This document shows, piece after piece, positions 63,884 to 64,000 of a stretch of DNA of 64,000 nucleotides. Origin of the DNA: Deinococcus sp. KSM4-11 (GTDB lineage Bacteria > Deinococcota > Deinococci > Deinococcales > Deinococcaceae); NCBI RefSeq assembly GCF_004801415.1, contig NZ_SSNX01000003.1, positions 1-64,000 of the forward strand, in the 5' to 3' direction. Each line of letters starts with the position of its first letter. The stretch's first letter is position 1. The notes beneath the pieces were generated by a model. It was not told the origin of the DNA, searched no databases, and saw nothing but the letters and a program-made list of their open reading frames with translations. Both the position numbers and the translations under genes were made by a program.

Positions 63884-64000
63884 ATGAACTTCCCTTCCCG
63901 CACTGCCCCCGCCGCCCTGCTGGCCCTGACCCTCGCCCTGAGCGCCTGCGGACAGTCCCCGCAGGCCACCGCGCCCGGCACGAGCACGGCCACCACACCG
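63884..64000 (+). CDS. Lipoprotein, truncated by the window edge
   Basis: Only 39 codons visible: a lipoprotein signal with LSACG lipobox and a Thr/Ala/Pro-rich beginning like the phospholipase before it. ATG 63884 has TGGAGG 4 nt upstream. Possibly a second copy or relative of the preceding gene; the catalytic part lies outside the window. Confidence 0.7.
   Translation, partial: MNFPSRTAPAALLALTLALSACGQSPQATAPGTSTATTP

Overview
The window is a GC-rich stretch of a Deinococcus chromosome. The genus call rests on four things seen together: the cinA-thpR-recA operon, a cluster of late deinoxanthin (carotenoid) genes, a Thermus/Deinococcus-type RuvC with His in the active site, and many genes whose -10 box (TANNNT) lies only 5-7 nt before the start codon, the leaderless layout documented for Deinococcus. 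No rRNA, tRNA, CRISPR array or intact insertion sequence was seen.

Layout. 0-4 kb: a fused molybdopterin synthase (MoaD-MoaE), a PrsW-type protease, ruvC, a decayed locus (2240-2760), an ErpA-type Fe-S carrier and two small unknown genes. 4.1-7.0 kb: cytochrome b, Rieske protein and a cytochrome c with extra membrane helices, together a quinol oxidase complex. 7.2-10.5 kb: a NarL-type response regulator followed by a small Cys-rich protein and a class A beta-lactamase fold without signal peptide, then a CvpA-like membrane protein and an EamA exporter. 10.5-26.5 kb: a surface-protein locus of five exported proteins (163, 772, 926, 1630 and 1696 aa) built largely from DUF11-type Ig-like repeats, the 1630-aa member ending in a probable outer-membrane beta barrel. 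26.8-32.3 kb: isoprenyl transferase, MutY, an unknown two-part protein behind a consensus -35, and small enzymes. 32.4-40.3 kb: crtO, cruF, an acyltransferase, a family 2 glycosyltransferase, an unknown exported protein, crtD and a cytochrome P450, i.e. late carotenoid tailoring in one block. 40.3-50.9 kb: a PadR regulator with its membrane partner, an MFS exporter, a DUF418 / phosphoesterase / tyrosine phosphatase run, Jag (KhpB), PrmC, a DUF2339 membrane protein and Fur. 51-52.6 kb: birA-bioY (biotin). 52.8-56.4 kb: four pilin-like genes, the last a large ComZ-like protein. 56.7-59.9 kb: recA-thpR-cinA. 60-64 kb: an SRPBCC membrane protein, two unknown proteins and secreted lipoproteins, one a phospholipase A2 relative.

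How they fit. The pilin operon (DNA capture at a pilus tip) is followed on the same strand by cinA-thpR-recA, so DNA uptake and recombination are side by side. The most notable signal is a direct repeat, GTAAG-N6-GnAAG, placed 10-11 nt upstream of a -10-like hexamer in front of three operons: the four-gene DUF11 operon, the separate 1696-aa DUF11 gene and the pilin operon. Its geometry is that of an OmpR/PhoB-class response-regulator box, which suggests that the surface-protein locus and the DNA-uptake pilins form one regulon.
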